A stretch of 23,211 bases of DNA, taken from JAMOAW01 sp039908535. GTDB taxonomy: Bacteria > Pseudomonadota > Magnetococcia > Magnetococcales > JADFZT01. Within the stretch, counting starts at the first letter, position 1; each line of letters opens with the position of its first letter. The DNA is taken from NCBI GenBank assembly GCA_039908535.1, contig JAMOAW010000036.1:1-23211 (forward strand), written 5' to 3'. Positions 15,746 through 23,171 of the stretch are shown here, piece after piece. A program made the translations under genes and the position numbers. The notes below the pieces were generated by a model that made no database searches, had not been told where the DNA came from, and saw only the letters and a list, made by a program, of their open reading frames with translations.

Positions 15746-18283
15746 ATGCTTGCAGCCTATCGCCAACACGTTTCTGATCGCGCCAAAGAGGGGGTTCCTC
15801 CTCTGCCTTTGAACGCAGAGCAAACCACCGCTTTAGTGGAACTGCTGAAAAATCCTCCCTCTGGAGAGGAAGCTACGCTGATGGATCTGATCGCCAATCA
15901 GGTTCCTCCAGGAGTGGACGATGCTTCTATGGTTAAGGCAAAGTTTTTATCTGCTGTGGCCAAGGGAACCGAACACTCGCCGATGATTACCCCTAAACAG
16001 GCTGTTCATTTGTTAGGGACCATGATCGGTGGATTTAATGTCGATCCGTTGATTGATCTTCTTGATCATGCCTCTCTTGCTGAAGAGGCCATGGCCGCCC
16101 TTTCCAACACCCTTTTGGTCTATGATAGCTTTAAAAATGTGGTGGCAAAATCCAAAAGCAATCCCTTTGCCAAACAAGTGCTGCAAAATTGGGCCGATGC
16201 CACGTGGTTTACCTCTCGTCCTGAAATGGCGGAATCCATCACCCTGACGGTTTTTAAGGTGGACGGTGAAACCAATACCGACGATCTCTCTCCCGCTTCA
16301 GAAGCCTGGAGTCGTCCAGATGTACCGGTACATGCCAAATCCATGTTGATCAATCGGAAGCCTGGTTCTTTGGATGTTTTGGCTGAGTTACGTCAAAAAG
16401 GTCATCCCATTGCCTATGTTGGTGATGTGGTTGGCACGGGATCATCGCGCAAATCGGCGGCCAACTCTTTGATTTGGCATATTGGTCAAGACATTCCTTA
16501 TGTTCCGGCCAAACGGACTGGTGGTACGGTTTTGGGCAGCACCATTGCCCCAATCTTTTTCAATACCGCTGAAGACTCTGGCATGTTGCCGATTCAATGC
16601 GATGTTTCTAAGCTCTCCACCGGGGATGTTATTACGATTCATACCCGTGCGGGAACCATTAGCAAAGATGGTCAGACGATTGTTCATTTTAAATTGAGTC
16701 CATCGACGTTGTCGGATGAGGTGCGGGCGGGTGGTCGGGTCAATTTGATTATTGGCCGCAAACTGACGGCTCAAGCCCGTGAGGCGTTGGGTCTGCCACC
16801 TAGCACCCAGTTTATTCTTGCCGATGTTCCACCGGATACGGGCAAAGGGTATACTTTGGCGCAAAAGATTGTTGGTAAGGCCATCGGTGCGCCAGGGGTG
16901 CGTCCAGGGGCCTATTGTGAACCCACGATGACCACGGTTGGTTCCCAGGACACCACGGGTCCGATGACCCGCGATGAAATCAAAGAACTGGCCTGTTTGG
17001 GTTTTTCGGCTGATTTTGTGGTGCAAACTTTCTGTCACACGGCGGCCTATCCCAAGCCAGTGGATATTAAAACCCACAAGACATTGGGTCAATTTTTTGT
17101 TGATCGTTCGGGTGTTTCATTGCGGGTGGGCGATGGGGTCATTCACTCTTGGCTCAACCGTTTTTGTTTGCCGGACACGGTCGGCACAGGTGGCGACTCG
17201 CATACTCGCTTTCCTATTGGCATCTCTTTTCCAGCTGGATCGGGTTTAGTTGCCTTTGCAGCGGCGACAGCGGCGATGCCTTTGGTGATGCCGGAATCGG
17301 TTTTGGTTCGTTTTACTGGTAAAATGCAACCTGGAATCACCCTACGTGATTTGGTCAACGCCATTCCCTACGTGGCCATTCAGAAGGGTCTGTTGACGGT
17401 GGCGAAGGCTGGAAAGAAAAATATTTTTTCAGGGCGTATTCTGGAAATCGAAGGTTTGCCAGATTTAAAAGTGGAGCAAGCTTTTGAATTGGCCGATGCC
17501 TCTGCCGAGCGCAGTGCCGCTGCTTGTACCGTATTGTTAAACAAAGAGCCGGTGGAAGAGATTTTGCGTTCAAATATTACCTTGTTGAAAAATATGCTTA
17601 ATCGTGGCTATAAAAGTGCGGCGACGATTCAAAAACGCATTGATAGTATGCAGGCTTGGTTAGCCAATCCTGTCTTATTGCAACCCGATGCGGATGCGGA
17701 ATATGCGGCTGTTATTGAGATCGATATGAACGAAATCAAAGAACCCATCATCGCTTGCCCCAACGATCCAGACGATGTGAAGCTCTTGTCTGAAATTGCT
17801 GGCAACAAAATTGATGAAGTTTTTATTGGTTCATGTATGACCAATATTGGTCATTTCCGTGCTGCGGCGCGGATTTTAGAGGGTCAACCAGCGGTTCCAG
17901 GTCGTTTATGGATTACGCCTCCCACGCGCATGGATGAAGAGCAACTAAAGGAAGAGGGCATGTATAGCATTTTTGGTAAAGCGGGTGCCCGCATGGAAAT
18001 TCCTGGATGTTCGCTGTGTATGGGCAATCAGGCCCGTGTGAGGGACAATGCGGTGGTATTTGCGACTTCCACGCGTAATTTTGACAACCGTATTGGTAAC
18101 GGGGCCAAAGTTTATTTGGGAAGTGCGGAATTGGCGGCAATTTGTTCGGCAACTGGTAAATTGCCCTCAGTGGAAGAGTATTTACAGATGATTGCGGAAA
18201 AGGTGACGCCCAAGTCGGATGCGACCTATCGTTATCTTAACTTTGATCAAATTCCAAACTATGAAAATAGTGGTGTGAATTAA
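15746..18283 (+). CDS. acnB: Aconitate hydratase B (bifunctional 2-methylisocitrate dehydratase)
   Basis: An 845-residue TCA-cycle enzyme that interconverts citrate and isocitrate through a 4Fe-4S cluster. The AcnB-specific domain order is visible: an N-terminal HEAT-like domain (about 1-155), the swivelling domain moved ahead of the core (about 165-370, with VGDVVGTGSSRKSAANS), then the core domains. These carry FCHTAAYPKP, GGDSHTRFP, the first cluster ligand C697 (GSCMTNIGHFRAA), and C755 and C758 (CSLCMGNQ). Length is slightly below the usual 865 residues but no domain is missing. GGAAGGAA about 6 nt before the ATG is a good ribosome site. A strong terminator follows the stop, so it is probably transcribed alone or as the last gene of a unit. 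Confidence 0.97.
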   Translation: MLAAYRQHVSDRAKEGVPPLPLNAEQTTALVELLKNPPSGEEATLMDLIANQVPPGVDDASMVKAKFLSAVAKGTEHSPMITPKQAVHLLGTMIGGFNVDPLIDLLDHASLAEEAMAALSNTLLVYDSFKNVVAKSKSNPFAKQVLQNWADATWFTSRPEMAESITLTVFKVDGETNTDDLSPASEAWSRPDVPVHAKSMLINRKPGSLDVLAELRQKGHPIAYVGDVVGTGSSRKSAANSLIWHIGQDIPYVPAKRTGGTVLGSTIAPIFFNTAEDSGMLPIQCDVSKLSTGDVITIHTRAGTISKDGQTIVHFKLSPSTLSDEVRAGGRVNLIIGRKLTAQAREALGLPPSTQFILADVPPDTGKGYTLAQKIVGKAIGAPGVRPGAYCEPTMTTVGSQDTTGPMTRDEIKELACLGFSADFVVQTFCHTAAYPKPVDIKTHKTLGQFFVDRSGVSLRVGDGVIHSWLNRFCLPDTVGTGGDSHTRFPIGISFPAGSGLVAFAAATAAMPLVMPESVLVRFTGKMQPGITLRDLVNAIPYVAIQKGLLTVAKAGKKNIFSGRILEIEGLPDLKVEQAFELADASAERSAAACTVLLNKEPVEEILRSNITLLKNMLNRGYKSAATIQKRIDSMQAWLANPVLLQPDADAEYAAVIEIDMNEIKEPIIACPNDPDDVKLLSEIAGNKIDEVFIGSCMTNIGHFRAAARILEGQPAVPGRLWITPPTRMDEEQLKEEGMYSIFGKAGARMEIPGCSLCMGNQARVRDNAVVFATSTRNFDNRIGNGAKVYLGSAELAAICSATGKLPSVEEYLQMIAEKVTPKSDATYRYLNFDQIPNYENSGVN

Positions 18284-18290
18284 TCGAAAA

Positions 18291-18326
18291 GGGTGGGCGG
18301 GAAACCGTCCACCCCCCTTTTTTTTT
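18291..18326 (+). terminator. Intrinsic terminator of acnB
   Basis: GGGTGGGCGG (18291-18300), a GAAA tetraloop and CCGTCCACCC (18305-18314) form a GC-rich 10-bp stem with one wobble, followed by a few C and then nine T (18318-18326). It lies immediately after the acnB stop. Confidence 0.93.
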
Positions 18327-18397
18327 ATTTATAAAGAAAAAGGGGGCTGGGGGAGTGCTTCCAGTGTTTTGCCTTTGTTTTTTTTAAAGAGGTTTGC

Positions 18398-18955
18398 TTG
18401 ATTCAAAATTTAGTAGGAACACGCATTCGTGCGGTTCGCGAGCAACGTAAATTGACCCAGCAGCAATTAGCCGATCAAGCTGGTATTCCAAGAGCCACTC
18501 TAGCCACAGTTGAACGGGATGATAGCAATCCAAGTTTAATAGTGGTGTTTAAAGTGGCACGCGCTTTAGACATGACGATTGATCAACTGGTGGAGTCGAA
18601 CCGAAAGCGTATTTTGCATCTTCCTTGTCGAGAGATGCGCACCACTATTTCTGGTGATGGGGCCTATCGGGCGGTGACGGTCACGCCGACCAGTGCGTAT
18701 CATATCACACAAATTGTTTTTCAACTTGATCCAGTCGGAGTATACGATGGTATTCCTCATTCACCTGGCAGTGAAGAGTATATTCATGTTTTAGAAGGCA
18801 CCATAGAATTGGATGTGGCTGGGGAACAAATTCGATTGCAAAACGGTGAGACGGCTATTTTTCATGGTAATGTTCGTCATCGTTATCACAACCCATCGAC
18901 GGAAATACGCGCAGTTGCGGTAGTGACTATTCTGGAAGGAGATGCTTATTTTTGA
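18398..18955 (+). CDS. XRE-family transcriptional regulator with C-terminal cupin domain
   Basis: A 185-residue regulator. Residues about 7-62 form a lambda-repressor-type helix-turn-helix (IRAVREQRKLTQQQLADQAG, then IPRATLATVERDDSNPS). Residues about 95-182 form a cupin barrel with possible metal ligands in PHSPGSEEYIHVLEG and in RHRYHN. Such HTH-cupin proteins sense a small molecule or metal and often control neighbouring metabolic or transport genes; the ligand here is unknown. The start is TTG at 18398, supported by AAAGAGG at 18386-18392 with a 5-nt spacer and by the HTH beginning right after it. It stands alone between the acnB terminator and two downstream terminators. Confidence 0.9.
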   Translation: MIQNLVGTRIRAVREQRKLTQQQLADQAGIPRATLATVERDDSNPSLIVVFKVARALDMTIDQLVESNRKRILHLPCREMRTTISGDGAYRAVTVTPTSAYHITQIVFQLDPVGVYDGIPHSPGSEEYIHVLEGTIELDVAGEQIRLQNGETAIFHGNVRHRYHNPSTEIRAVAVVTILEGDAYF

Positions 18956-18959
18956 TTTT

Positions 18960-18994
18960 GAGGAGGGGATTGCCTAGCCTCCTGAGTTTTTTTT
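18960..18994 (+). terminator. Intrinsic terminator of the XRE-cupin gene (first of two)
   Basis: AGGAGG (18961-18966) and CCTCCT (18978-18983) form a 6-bp stem with an 11-nt loop, followed after GAG by eight T (18987-18994). It begins 5 nt after the stop codon. Confidence 0.65.
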
Positions 18995-19018
18995 ATTTAC
19001 TAGAAAAAGATTATGGGG

Positions 19019-19057
19019 GGGGGGAGCGGTTATCCGCTTCCCCCTCAGTTTTTTTTT
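19019..19057 (+). terminator. Second, stronger intrinsic terminator with a G10 tract
   Basis: GGGGGGAGCGG (19019-19029), a TTAT loop and CCGCTTCCCCC (19034-19044) form an 11-bp stem with one wobble. After CTCAG-like spacing come nine T (19049-19057). The left arm begins inside ten consecutive G (19015-19024). It sits between two convergent genes; read from the minus strand the hairpin lacks a T run, so it favours stopping rightward transcription. Confidence 0.88.
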
Positions 19058-19073
19058 ATTATTCTGAATTTAT

Positions 19074-19778
19074 TTAATTATAACCGCCAGCTGGATTAAA
19101 CGTCTGCCATTGTTTGCACATTCCAGTTTGATATTGTGCTTCCATAGCGGCATAATAACTGTAACAAGCTTGGGCATTTGGACCGATATTGGGACATTGA
19201 CTGCGCTGCAGGCGAATCATCTCTTTGGCCCGCTCAATGCGGCTCAAACAGTCTTGTTGCCATTTGCAAGAGAGATATTTGTTCATGGCGTATCCTGGTT
19301 GATAGGGAACCGTTCCACAGGAGTCTTGAGTTTGAGTGGTATTGGTTGTTGTGTTGGGTTCTTGCGGAATGGTGTAGCTAGCCATAGGAATGGTAGGTGC
19401 TGGTTGTTCGATGTTTTTTTTGACGACAGGGGTTACGGGTACCTCTTTTGGGGGTTGAATGGGTTCGGCCAAGGTAGGGATTGGTTCTGAATTTTCTTTT
19501 TTCTGTGTTGGTATAGTTTCTTCTTTGGGAGGCAAGCTGGGTTTGGCCTCTTGAATAGGTTGGGCAATGGGTACATTTGGTTTTTCTGGTTGAGTCTCCT
19601 GTGGGGAGAGATTTAGAAAATTAAGAGGATGAAATAAGGATGTATCAGATTTCCATTTAGAGAAATTTTCTTTTGTGTAAACGAAATTCATCAAAAGAAT
19701 GGCAAAAGCTACCCCCAAGATGATCCCCAAGGCATACGGACCCAGAGACTTAAACAGCCATTTTAAAAATGTGAACAT
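19074..19778 (-). CDS. Membrane-anchored proline-rich protein with six-cysteine C-terminal domain
   Basis: A 234-residue protein of unrecognised family. An N-terminal membrane helix (about 12-33, LGPYALGIILGVAFAILLMN) is followed by a long low-complexity linker rich in Pro, Glu, Lys and Thr (about 57-150). The compact C-terminal domain (about 152-234) has six cysteines: SCGTV, SCKWQQDC, QCPNI, ACYSYY and MCKQW. The layout suggests a single-pass anchor with a periplasmic, disulfide-stabilised head on a flexible stalk that could span periplasm or cell wall, as TonB-like or wall-binding proteins do. That is inference from architecture only. AAGGAAA about 5 nt upstream supports the ATG. It is convergent with the XRE-cupin gene and divergent from the RSH gene. 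Confidence 0.8.
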   Translation of the reverse strand: MFTFLKWLFKSLGPYALGIILGVAFAILLMNFVYTKENFSKWKSDTSLFHPLNFLNLSPQETQPEKPNVPIAQPIQEAKPSLPPKEETIPTQKKENSEPIPTLAEPIQPPKEVPVTPVVKKNIEQPAPTIPMASYTIPQEPNTTTNTTQTQDSCGTVPYQPGYAMNKYLSCKWQQDCLSRIERAKEMIRLQRSQCPNIGPNAQACYSYYAAMEAQYQTGMCKQWQTFNPAGGYN

Positions 19779-20133
19779 GTTTTTTCCTTTCCGGTATGGG
19801 AAGATAGGCTCATTTCAGGCAAAGAGTCAGGATGATCGTTTTTTTCATCCAGCTCATTTGTGAAGGAAGCTTTTTGTTTATGAGTATTTTTTTAATGGTA
19901 GATAAGCAAAGCTTCATTTTTTATTTTTCTATTTTGCCGTTTTTTTTGATCCAATAAAAGGGTGGTTGAACAAAAAATTTTTTTTTCTTTAATTTTTTTT
20001 TCCCTATTTCCAAAACGTTGTCCAGAGTCTGCCAGAATAAAGAGAAAAAATCAATCAAAACGCCTAGCGGTAATGCAAAAGATCCGATAATCTTTATTGG
20101 TTGAAGGATAGTATTGACAATGGAGTATTGGCA
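19779..20133. other. AT-rich divergent intergenic region upstream of the RSH gene
   Basis: About 355 nt with long T and A runs (for example around 19975-20005). A 41-codon hydrophobic frame (19832-19957) is present, but its composition follows the T-rich background and I do not call it. No promoter stands out. TTGACA at 20115-20120 lies too close to the start codon to be a -35 box for this gene. Confidence 0.5.
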
Positions 20134-22005
20134 ATGGACTTGGCCCAGCAGATCGCCGAACTTGAGAAATTAAGCTATGAGCGGTTAGGAGAGCAGGCAG
20201 CGAAAAAGATTTCCGAAGCGATTGCGCTCGCGTGTCTTATGCACGAAGGGCAATTTCGAAAGTTGGATGCGACTCCTTATGTCTCTCATTGTCTCAGTGT
20301 TGCGCTTAATTGTCTTTCATGGGGATTGGTGGATCCTCCAGCCATTATGGCGGCTTTGTTGCATGATGCGATTGAAGATGCGCCTGAAGAGCTGAATCCT
20401 TCTGAGCGGATTGCCCAATTAGACCCAGAGGTTTTATCTATTGTTTTGGCTCTCTCAAAAATTCGCAATCTTCAAACTGGCACTGGGGATTTACCAGCCA
20501 CCTACCGTCGTATTTTGCAAGCCGCATCTAAAGATTTAAGGGTTTTGGTAGTCAAAATTTTTGATGTTTTGCACAACTCTGAGACGTTGCATGTACATGG
20601 ACCGGCCAAAGCCAAGACCAAGGCCAGCATTGGATTGATCTATGTTGGTGTGGCACGGCGATTGGGTATGATGGCTTTGGCTGAAGCATTGATTGATTAT
20701 CTTTTGCCAAATCTTATGCCTGTACAAATTAAGCGGGCGCAAAAAGTTTTGTTAACGCTTCAGGAGCAAGGCAAAGAGAGCATGGAACGCTTAGTGCGTA
20801 ACATGAAATTAATTCTTGAAGAGGGTTTAGCACAGGATTTTATTTTAGAGCCTAAAAAAATAGCCGATTATTTTTTATTGGCAGAGCAACCCGGTACGGG
20901 TCGTTTGCGTTTGGTAGGGTGGCCGGTTTTTCGTCTGAAACTTTTTGTTGAAGATGATGATGCGGCTTGGCATGCTTTGGGAAAGATGCATGGATTGTTT
21001 GGACCATTACCGAGACATATTCGTGATTATCTGAATGCGCCCCGGGTGAACGGTTTTCGTGCATTGAGTACGCGGGTTTTTTGGGAAGGTCAGCCTTTGA
21101 CCGTCCAGGTGGTGCGTACACGGGATGAAGCCGCCAACCGGATGGGTATTTTGGCTAAATGGGGTGTGAGTGGTCCTGATCCTGCTCGATATATGCGTCT
21201 TTTAGCCACCTTGGGGGATTCTGATTTACGGATGTCGGAAGTTCATGCCCATGTTTTACCGGATTTATTGGATGTTTATACGCCAAAAGGGGATCGTTTG
21301 ACTTTTCCGATTGATTCGGTGGTGGTGGATTTTGCGTATCTCGTACATACAGATTTGGGTCATCGTTGTGTTGGAGCCAGGGTGAATGGAGTTCCACATC
21401 CACCAGATTTTATTTTGAGTGATGGGGATGTGGTTGATATCATGACTTCCAAAGAGGCTCGACCGCAACGAGCATGGTTGGATGTTGTCAAAACGGCTCG
21501 TGCTAGAACCTTAATCAAAGAGGCCTTGCGTGAGCAAGATATTGGTGTACAAGGGGTTCGTCGCAATCTTAAGGGTCATTTTACCCTTATTTCTTTGGTG
21601 GTACCGGATATTTTTTGGTCGCCATGTTGTCTTGCTGTTCCAGAGGATCCCATTCGAGGTCGTCTTTCTGCGGATGGGCGGTGGATTGTTCATCATGCTG
21701 AATGTGCCAATGCCAAGGGGGGTCATTGGGAGATTGGTTCTTGGGCGATTAATAATCAAGAGCCAAAACTCAAGGTTACTTTTAATATTCGTCATCAGAG
21801 TGGTGCGTTGCTTTCGGTTTTGGAATTGTTGGGTCAATTAGATGTAAATGGACATTCTATTGAAAGTAAAGGGAAGAGTGGGGATATTTTTTCTATTTCT
21901 ATGGTTATGGGTGGTCAACCCATTTCAACGATGGGGAAACTTTTGAAACAGATGGCCAAAATTGAAGCTGTTCAAGATATTTTATCTTATAGTTGGTTGG
22001 ATTAA
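20134..22005 (+). CDS. RelA/SpoT homologue with intact HD hydrolase and degenerate synthetase
   Basis: A 623-residue long RSH protein. The HD domain has the metal and catalytic residues H52, H77, D78, E81, D82 and D144, nearly matching the positions in the Streptococcus Rel enzyme, so (p)ppGpp hydrolysis is expected. The synthetase region (about 240-350) is aligned by LNAPRVNGFRALSTRV and QPLTVQVVRT. It has lost the RxK ATP-loop, the metal Asp (the usual DLLALRV is WPVFRLKL), the YQSLHT signature (FRALST) and the Glu of EVQIRT (Thr). A TGS domain (DVYTPKGDRLTFP, VDFAYLVHTDLGHRCVGARV; about 390-460), a zinc-finger-like segment (SPCCLAVPEDP, HHAEC) and a C-terminal ACT domain follow. ATG 20134 is chosen over TTG 20101 because GGAG precedes it by 8 nt and the residue numbering then fits the family. 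Likely a SpoT-like hydrolase; a symbol is not assigned. Confidence 0.88.
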   Translation: MDLAQQIAELEKLSYERLGEQAAKKISEAIALACLMHEGQFRKLDATPYVSHCLSVALNCLSWGLVDPPAIMAALLHDAIEDAPEELNPSERIAQLDPEVLSIVLALSKIRNLQTGTGDLPATYRRILQAASKDLRVLVVKIFDVLHNSETLHVHGPAKAKTKASIGLIYVGVARRLGMMALAEALIDYLLPNLMPVQIKRAQKVLLTLQEQGKESMERLVRNMKLILEEGLAQDFILEPKKIADYFLLAEQPGTGRLRLVGWPVFRLKLFVEDDDAAWHALGKMHGLFGPLPRHIRDYLNAPRVNGFRALSTRVFWEGQPLTVQVVRTRDEAANRMGILAKWGVSGPDPARYMRLLATLGDSDLRMSEVHAHVLPDLLDVYTPKGDRLTFPIDSVVVDFAYLVHTDLGHRCVGARVNGVPHPPDFILSDGDVVDIMTSKEARPQRAWLDVVKTARARTLIKEALREQDIGVQGVRRNLKGHFTLISLVVPDIFWSPCCLAVPEDPIRGRLSADGRWIVHHAECANAKGGHWEIGSWAINNQEPKLKVTFNIRHQSGALLSVLELLGQLDVNGHSIESKGKSGDIFSISMVMGGQPISTMGKLLKQMAKIEAVQDILSYSWLD

Positions 22006-22538
22006 AAAACAGAATATCTTATTATAACAAAGAGTTGTAAAATAAAAATGATAAATTCAATTAGAGAAAAAATGTTTAAAAAATAATTATATGAAACATT
22101 CAATATTTTATTTGCAATCTGTTTGGCTAACTGCTATAAAAGTGAATATTAATTCTTGTCTTTAGAATCGATGTCGATTTTTTCGATATTGAGAAAAGCC
22201 GCAACCTCCAAAGTTTGCACCCTTTCCCAAAATCGTCAATATTGATCAAAACATGTCTGAAGGTCGAGATCGGCGTTTCTACTTTTCTTTAAACGTGGCG
22301 AAATCATTTGACTTTTCTTAGGATGATTGCATTTTTTTGTTTTGGATCAATTGTTGTATCTGTGTGCAAGACAAAACTCGCCTATTTGTAAACCCAGACC
22401 ATAGCCGTTGTTAATTGCGGCGCATCGTTTTACACGATGTTTACAATCATGTTTTTTCGTTTTTCAGAATATTTTGATAGCGATAAAGCTTTTACTATCT
22501 GTTTTAACTAATCATCTTTGAATTTAGGAGAGTGTTTC
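22006..22538. other. Long AT-rich leader region upstream of the sulfur-globule-like gene
   Basis: 533 nt without a credible gene. Nothing in its first 130 nt reads as a strong terminator for the RSH gene. It contains an operator-like palindrome CATCGT-TTTAC-ACGATG (22423-22439). A weak promoter candidate, TTGATA (22474-22479) with TATCTG (22496-22501) at 16-nt spacing, would start transcription close to the ribosome site. The stretch 22180-22330 is less AT-rich than the rest; I see no structure there that I can name. Confidence 0.5.
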
Positions 22539-23171
22539 ATGAAAAGAATGACAACCGTATTGGCAGCTGCAGCTATTATTGGCGGCTTTTTGACTCTTTC
22601 TACCGATGCACAGGCATTTTGGGGATGGGACAATAACAACAACAATAACGGCTATGGCAACGGCTATGGCAACGGTCGTGGCAATGGTTCAGGAAGCGGT
22701 AATTTTGGTTTTAACATGAACGGATCTGGCAATGGTGCTGGAAACGGTTATGGCAATAATGCTTGGGATAACAGCAATAATTTTAATGGTAACAACGGCT
22801 GGGGCAACAATGGTTGGGGCGGTGGACCTGGTTATGGTCCTGGTTATGGTCCTGGTCCTGGTTATGGCCCTGGTCCTGGTTATGGTCCTGGACCTGGTTA
22901 TGGTCCTGGTCCTGGTTACGGCGGACCTGCTGGTTATGGTGGCCCCGGTTTTGGTTATGGCGGACCTGCTGGCTATGGTGGCCCAATGAATGGTCCAGCC
23001 GCTCCTTCTGCTCCCGAAGGTCCTCGTCGGTTAGACGGGGGCCTTTTTTATGAATGGTTATATTTAATTATATTTTTTTATATTGACCTCCATTCACTCG
23101 ATGTTCAAAGTTTTCAGCAAATTTTCCAAAATTTGCTGAGTCTAGCCGTCAAGCAGCTTTTTTATATTTGA
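22539..23171 (+). CDS. Secreted Gly/Tyr/Asn/Pro-rich protein resembling sulfur globule proteins; 3' end doubtful
   Basis: It begins with a Sec signal peptide (MKRMTTVLAAAAIIGGF, cut after TDAQA at residue 26). An Asn/Gly-rich stretch follows with FGFNMNGSGNG, like the FNMN..G motif of sulfur globule envelope proteins, then PGYGPG repeats and GGPAGYGG repeats. Sulfur globule proteins coat periplasmic sulfur deposits in sulfur oxidisers; other Gly-rich secreted proteins are possible. AGGAG at 22526-22530 supports ATG 22539. The open frame continues to 23171, but the last about 45 residues are hydrophobic and unlike the rest. The codons for GPRRLDGG lie inside an intrinsic terminator (23019-23049), and a TAG one base out of frame sits in its loop (23032-23034). 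The true protein probably ends near EGPRR. Confidence 0.75.
   Translation: MKRMTTVLAAAAIIGGFLTLSTDAQAFWGWDNNNNNNGYGNGYGNGRGNGSGSGNFGFNMNGSGNGAGNGYGNNAWDNSNNFNGNNGWGNNGWGGGPGYGPGYGPGPGYGPGPGYGPGPGYGPGPGYGGPAGYGGPGFGYGGPAGYGGPMNGPAAPSAPEGPRRLDGGLFYEWLYLIIFFYIDLHSLDVQSFQQIFQNLLSLAVKQLFYI
22827..22920 (+). repeat. Tandem 18-nt repeats encoding PGYGPG
   Basis: Four to five copies of a unit close to CCTGGTTATGGTCCTGGT, with a few silent changes, run through the middle of the sulfur-globule-like gene. They are followed by two copies of a longer unit encoding GGPAGYGGP (22921-22983). All changes preserve the reading frame. Confidence 0.9.
23019..23049 (+). terminator. Intrinsic terminator overlapping the 3' part of the sulfur-globule-like frame
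   Basis: GGTCCTCGTC (23019-23028), loop GGTTA, and GACGGGGGCC (23034-23043) give a 10-bp stem with two wobbles, followed by six T (23044-23049). By position it should terminate the sulfur-globule-like transcript, yet the annotated frame runs through it. Confidence 0.8.
23114..23139. repeat. Perfect 12-bp inverted repeat near the right edge
   Basis: TCAGCAAATTTT (23114-23125), CC, AAAATTTGCTGA (23128-23139). The two-base centre makes it look more like a protein-binding palindrome or a cruciform than an RNA hairpin. No open gene is identified in 23172-23211. Confidence 0.7.

Noticed and set aside
16442..17092. 216-codon open frame opposite acnB
   Set aside because: It is an antisense shadow of a strongly conserved gene, with no ribosome site and no family resemblance.
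19832..19957. Small hydrophobic open frame of 41 codons upstream of the RSH gene
   Set aside because: It lies in T-rich DNA where Phe/Ile/Leu codons arise by chance, and its ribosome site is weak.
22827..22983. Short regular repeats considered as a CRISPR array
   Set aside because: The units are contiguous and in frame within a coding sequence, with no unique spacers.
22783..22986. Open frame on the minus strand rich in His, Gln, Asn and Asp opposite the Gly/Tyr repeats
   Set aside because: It is the mirror image of the PGYGPG repeats; low complexity keeps several frames open.
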